From Microbotryomycetes sp. JL201 (lineage: Eukaryota > Basidiomycota > Microbotryomycetes): 64,000 nucleotides of DNA. The notes beneath the pieces were generated by a model that saw only the letters and a list, made by a program, of their open reading frames with translations, was not told where the DNA came from and did no database searches. Made by a program: the position numbers and the translations under genes. The stretch is taken from NCBI GenBank assembly GCA_033819885.1, contig JAQYUZ010000016.1:1-64000 (forward strand), written 5' to 3'. Positions 60,152-64,000 of the stretch are shown here, one piece after another; within the stretch, counting starts at the first letter, position 1; the number at the start of each line of letters is the position of its first letter.

Positions 60152-62817
60152 ATGGCCAGACGCGTCGACTTGGGCGCGGGCGCTGGCGCTGCAACAGACG
60201 CAGGTACCGACGACACGTCCGCTAAGCAATTCAGCACGTCTCTTCACCTAGAAGAGGAGCCGTCATTCTCGTCAGGTCACGTGTACACGTCTACGCCAAG
60301 CAAACAACGCGCTTCAACTTCGGCCGCCCACTCGGGCGCAAGCTACAGTGACGTTGAAGCTCTCAGAGATAGTGACACAGAAAGTATCGATGTGGACGAT
60401 CTAGATACCGGGCTGCAAAAGGCCACAAGGCTCCATGTCGGCCGCAGAGCGAGCGCACACTCGACCAACAACAACAGCTCCATTGACGCGTCAAACGCAA
60501 CAGTCAAGGTCAGCACGGGCACTCTGTTTGAATTATAATGTGCTTGTTGCTGACTTGTGGTTGTGTAGGGCTCGCGAAGGAGCGGCACACACTCGAAATT
60601 CGGTCGAGCCCCAAGCCCGAGCACGGGCAGCAGCACGTTGGTTGATGACCAGTATCAAGGATCCCGATTCAAAGGTCCACATATCCTTCACGAGCACGAG
60701 CGTAGCAAATCACGGATACCACATGCTCGGGACGGCGCCATCCTGACGGAAGAGGATGGAGACATCACGCCTGTTGAAGAGGATGGAACATCCTCGAGCT
60801 CCCCGAGGCCTTTGCGTGCTCGAAGGACACGAGACTTGACGTCTTATCTCGAGTCGAAGTCTGCCATCATTACAACGCCACCTCCAGCGGCAAATTTGCG
60901 TCGATCACTGCCGACATTGCAAACACCACATGCTCCGGGCGCTTTTCCCTCTGTCGATCAGGGACGGTCACTGCGGCGATCGGTGCCAGAAGCAATACAG
61001 ACGCCCGGTCGAGCTCATCTGGCGACCGCGGGCACCGGATCTGGCACCAAGCAAATTCAGGACGCGTTTCATCGCTTCATCCACGGTCCTGACGGGGCTT
61101 TGGCGCATTCAGCAGAGAAACGCGCCGCATTGGCAGCCGTACTCGCTTCGGCCGCCAAGTCGGCATCGAAGAGGGCGTCTCCAACCTCGGGAGCAGAACC
61201 AGACACGCCGCATCCAGTGGGCTATTATGGCTTCACGCCAACGCACTCTGTGCCAGTTGAAAAGGCGCGTGCCCAGTCTCAGCGACCTCCTCGAACCATG
61301 GCAGATCGGCGGAATGCTTCAGCCAGCTCAGAGGACGATGTTGTGCAAATGCGCGGCGACGTGTCGCCCTCCGCTCGAGCAAGAATACACAAAAGCAAGC
61401 TTGAGAAGACCCTCAGACACATCAGAGAACTTCAGAGGGAGACTGAGCAAAGACATCAACAAACTCAGGCGTATCCATTGCAGAGTTCGCCTTCAAAGCC
61501 TGAACGTGCGGCGGATTACGAGGGAGACTACTCTTCTTCGGCCGAGGAAATTGATCAGGATATAGAGCCGAGCCAGGCGCAACGGAGCGCTATCAAGTTT
61601 GCGATGGCGAGATCTTTCACCCTTCCGACAGGCGCCAGCCCAAACAGTCCGGTGCAAGTGCAACCATCTCGTGCCTCGCCCCCGCGACTGCCTATGCGAT
61701 CTTCTCCAAGTAAGGTTAGACGTGATCGACAAACGACACCTCCTTCTCCAGGGTTGCCCGACTTGCCTCCGTCGCCAACGCCGGAATCGTCACCAGCCAG
61801 GACCCGCGAGATGTCTAGGCCGTCGCCGCATTCTCGACAACCCTCTTGGCAACCTTCGTCACGCAACGCAACCGGGTCTCCAAGGAGAAGACAGCCTCAA
61901 GCCAAGATCGATCGAATAAGTCAAGATACAGTCACAGACGGTCCTTCCCAGGTATCAGCGAAGGTCGCGCCGACCGCTGCTGCTGATGAGCCAGACACGA
62001 CATCCGACGACATGTACGCGCTCTTGGCTGAGCTCGCGTCCGCTGTCAAAGCTTTGCAAGATCCAACTAAGGACGAGAACGGCTTGCTCGTTCAGGCCCG
62101 CGCCGACGATAGTTCTTTCACTCGCTCCATGGCCAAACGGCAGAAGTCCACGATCGTCTATCCCAGAAATTTGCAGAACGAGCTCGACAATATGGACGAA
62201 GATGCCCGAACAGCCATGGTCCGACGAGAAGAGATGCTCGACAAATTGCTGGACGCTCAGGGAGCTGAGGCATTATTGTCGGCCAGGATAGAACAGCTCA
62301 GAAAGAGTGTTGAGCAAATAGGATCGCAGGTTCGTCTGGCGTACACCTTGCCTCGCGACAATCATTGATCTTTCTCGTTTCCAGGCTGCGGACGTGGTCC
62401 GGGACACACTACGGACAGAGTCGCGCAAGCGGACGCAATGGTTCATCATTGCCGTCTTGATTCAGCTGTACTTGTTCGTTTGCATGCTCAGGCGAGTCAC
62501 GTAGCCGCGAACCCCATAAAGCAGCTTCGCTGACGTCAGAGTTTGTTTGCAGATATGCTCAAGCAAGGTCCGAATATTTATATGAAACACTATATTACGA
62601 CCCATTCAACCCGGCAATGCTGCCGTCGTCCGCGAATTGGGCAGCAGTAGAGCCCAATCTCGATCAGATCGGATCGCTTCTAGGCGCGGGGAGGCTAGAT
62701 GGGCATGTAGGATCATGGATAGGCTCGAAGCTTGCAAGAGCTGCCCGAGGACTGACTCGACGGGCGACTGCTGTCATGTCTGCCTCGAGCAGCGAGTCCG
62801 CCCGCGTGCCTGTCTGA
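60152..62817 (+). CDS. large disordered protein with C-terminal membrane segment, unknown
   Basis: The exons read MARRVDLGAGAGAATDAGTD ... NATVK, then GSRRSGTHSKFGRAPSPST through one long exon to EQIGSQ, then AADVVRDTLRTESRKRTQW, then YAQARSEYLYETLYYDPFNP. The first 650 residues are Ser, Pro, Arg and Gln-rich with many SP/TP sites. A short basic helix (KSKLEKTLRHIRELQRETEQ) and a later coiled coil (ARTAMVRREEMLDKLLDAQ) are the only ordered parts. One clear membrane helix follows (WFIIAVLIQLYLFVCML), with about 110 residues after it that are mostly helical. The plan resembles nuclear-envelope or ER-anchored tethers, but I recognise no family. The last intron (62492-62552) starts GC. Confidence 0.65.
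62492..62552 (+). other. GC-AG intron in the orphan membrane protein gene
   Basis: Donor CTCAG then GCGAGT, acceptor GTTTGCAG. It joins CMLR to YAQARSEYLYE. The nearby GT at 62496 gives a frame that stops at once. The length is 61 nt. Confidence 0.72.
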
Positions 62818-63137
62818 AGGAATAATTGGAATGGCCGTGTCCGGATCAGTATTTTGTGTTGTTGTCAAAATTGTATGAGTTTACTGTCCGATCACGTGGC
62901 ACCGTGGCACCGCGGCAAGCAGAATAGACTAAATTTCGGACATGCGCATTGCGCACGCATTGCAAGCGGAGGCGGCGTATCTGGAGAGCTATCCCGGGGA
63001 CTGCATGACACAATCAGTCTTGAAGCCTTGTGGTCAACATTACAGAGTCAGCTGAACGTTGCAGCGCACTTCCGTTAGCTGCATACTGTTTCAGTTATCA
63101 ACTGCCCCCTCTCATCGTCCTTCTCCTCGCTTTATTC
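62818..63137. other. intergenic, no gene seen
   Basis: 320 bp between the orphan gene and the transporter start. A TCACGTGGC box lies near 62893. No convincing frame. Confidence 0.5.
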
Positions 63138-64000
63138 ATGTCTTCGGCACGGACTCTGTCACCATCTTCGACATTACAAGACGACGCTCGCTTGGTGGAA
63201 GGGAGGTCAAAAATGCTCACAGCGGACTCTCGGTTGAAGGGGGCCGCCACTGACGACAAAAACGAGACTGTCCCGAATTCGACGACCGTCGCTGAGAGTG
63301 GTATCCTGCGAGGCAAACAGCTCGCATTTGTCTTCATCGCCCTGATGCTTTCCGTATTTCTCATCGCAATCGAGTCAGTTTATGGTCTTTTTCGTGATTG
63401 CAGGTTCGCGGCGCTGACCGCTGACATTTCTGCAGTCAAAGTTAGCACAATTCTTTGAGGCCCTCCTTTCTTCTCGCTCGTGCTTTCTGTTCATGATTTG
63501 CAGCAATCTTGGCTACCGCACTGCCTCGTCTCGCTAGCGACTTTCACGCCTTCGCTCTTCAAGGTTGGGTATCTAGCGCATTCATCCTTACTCGTAAGCA
63601 TGTCGTTGTATTGAAGGACGTCATCTGACGGATTCTCCCGTCAGAAACCAGCTTCCTCCTCATCTTCGGCCCACTGTTGCGCATTTTTTGCGCAAATTAC
63701 ACGCTCCTCGTCTCCGTCGTCATCTTCGATGTCGGAAGCGTCGTCTCGGGCGCTGCACCGAACGTCTACGCGCTGAACGTGGGCCGGGCTCTCAGTGGCG
63801 CCGCGGCTGCTGGCATTTTCACCTCGTCATTGCAAATTCTAGGACAGTGCACGAGGCTCGAGGACAGACCAAAGCTCTTTGGCCTGTTCGGGGCCGTGTT
63901 CGGCCTCAGCTCTGTTGTAGGCCCATTCATCGGCGGGGCCTTGACGGATTCCGGACCAAAGGGATAGCGGTACATCTTTTACTTGAACGTCCCAATTGGT
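63138..64000 (+). CDS. MFS transporter of the DHA2 (drug:H+ antiporter) type, 5' part, with an in-frame stop
   Basis: The polar N-terminus MSSARTLSPSSTLQDDARLV leads to helix 1 (QLAFVFIALMLSVFLIAI). Three splices then give DQTILATALPRLASDF, the DHA2 signature after helix 1. Next are WVSSAFILTQTSFLLIFGPL, VVSGAAPNVYALNVGRALSG and GLSSVVGPFIGGALTDSG (motif C of helix 5). The signature depends on a 5-nt exon, TCAAA at 63436-63440, between introns of 62 and 63 nt. A TAG at 63964-63966 falls where the family has Trp before RYIFYLNVPIG, a single-base change from TGG. The gene continues past the window. It may be a pseudogene, a null allele or an error in the sequence. Substrate unknown. Confidence 0.78.
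63436..63440 (+). other. 5-nt microexon of the MFS gene
   Basis: TCAAA is bounded by TTTCTGCAG on the left and GTTAGC on the right. With GA from the previous exon and CA from the next it encodes Asp-Gln-Thr, the invariant DQT of DHA2 transporters. Skipping it loses the motif and the frame. Confidence 0.75.

Overview
The window is a compact fungal nuclear segment, almost certainly from a basidiomycete. About 33 protein genes lie in 64 kb on both strands. Nearly all are split by short introns (mostly 45-80 nt), intergenic gaps are small, and many neighbours share divergent promoters. The family mix (fused two-domain fluoride exporter, RTA1, alternative oxidase, CsbD-like protein, Ssd1/Dis3L2, Zn2Cys6 factor, COP9 subunit 4, mucin-like membrane protein) is fungal. 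The PRMT3 without a classical zinc finger and the intron density fit Basidiomycota, perhaps a small-genome Pucciniomycotina, but the species is a guess. I see no transposon, virus-like element, tRNA, rRNA or CRISPR array.

Layout. 1-3.7 kb: the 5' end of an unknown minus gene, then MCM5 with three MluI cell-cycle boxes in its promoter. 4-9.3 kb: an SRAP/HMCES abasic-site protein whose start codon is split by an intron, a DCAF5-like WD40 protein, and a fluoride exporter. 9.4-15 kb: 3-ketodihydrosphingosine reductase, an Ldb17/Dip1/SPIN90-type Arp2/3 regulator, and MYG1 nuclease. 15.2-20.8 kb: a tiny membrane protein, a PHAF1/UPF0183 protein, a mucin-like membrane protein, and a Bqt4-like APSES protein with a C-terminal anchor. 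20.9-31.4 kb: a polyol-type short-chain dehydrogenase, an Sdt1/Phm8-type nucleotidase, eEF1B-beta with a U18 snoRNA in its first intron, CSN4, CCDC47, and an RTA1 protein. 31.4-33.5 kb: two kilobases with no convincing gene. 33.5-38.2 kb: Ssd1/Dis3L2.

38.4-42 kb: two tandem paralogous alpha/beta hydrolases. 42-47.7 kb: glucose-6-phosphate dehydrogenase, a CsbD-like stress protein, and alternative oxidase. 48.4-50.1 kb: a regulator with two complete Zn(II)2Cys6 clusters. 50.3-53.9 kb: complex I NDUFS4 and isovaleryl-CoA dehydrogenase. 54.1-60 kb: a conserved fungal protein of unknown function, ribosomal protein L4, and PRMT3. 60.1-64 kb: a large orphan protein with a C-terminal membrane segment, and the start of an MFS drug-type transporter that has a 5-nt exon and an in-frame stop.

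The genes do not form one pathway. Three mitochondrial genes (AOX, NDUFS4, IVD) sit near each other, MCM5 and HMCES are adjacent genome-maintenance genes, and eEF1B and L4 belong to the translation apparatus. The most unusual observations are the double Zn2Cys6 protein, the 5-nt exon in the transporter, at least five GC-AG introns, the intron inside the HMCES ATG, and the intronic U18 snoRNA. Exon structures were worked out by eye from reading frames, splice sites and remembered family alignments, so individual junctions may be wrong by a few bases.
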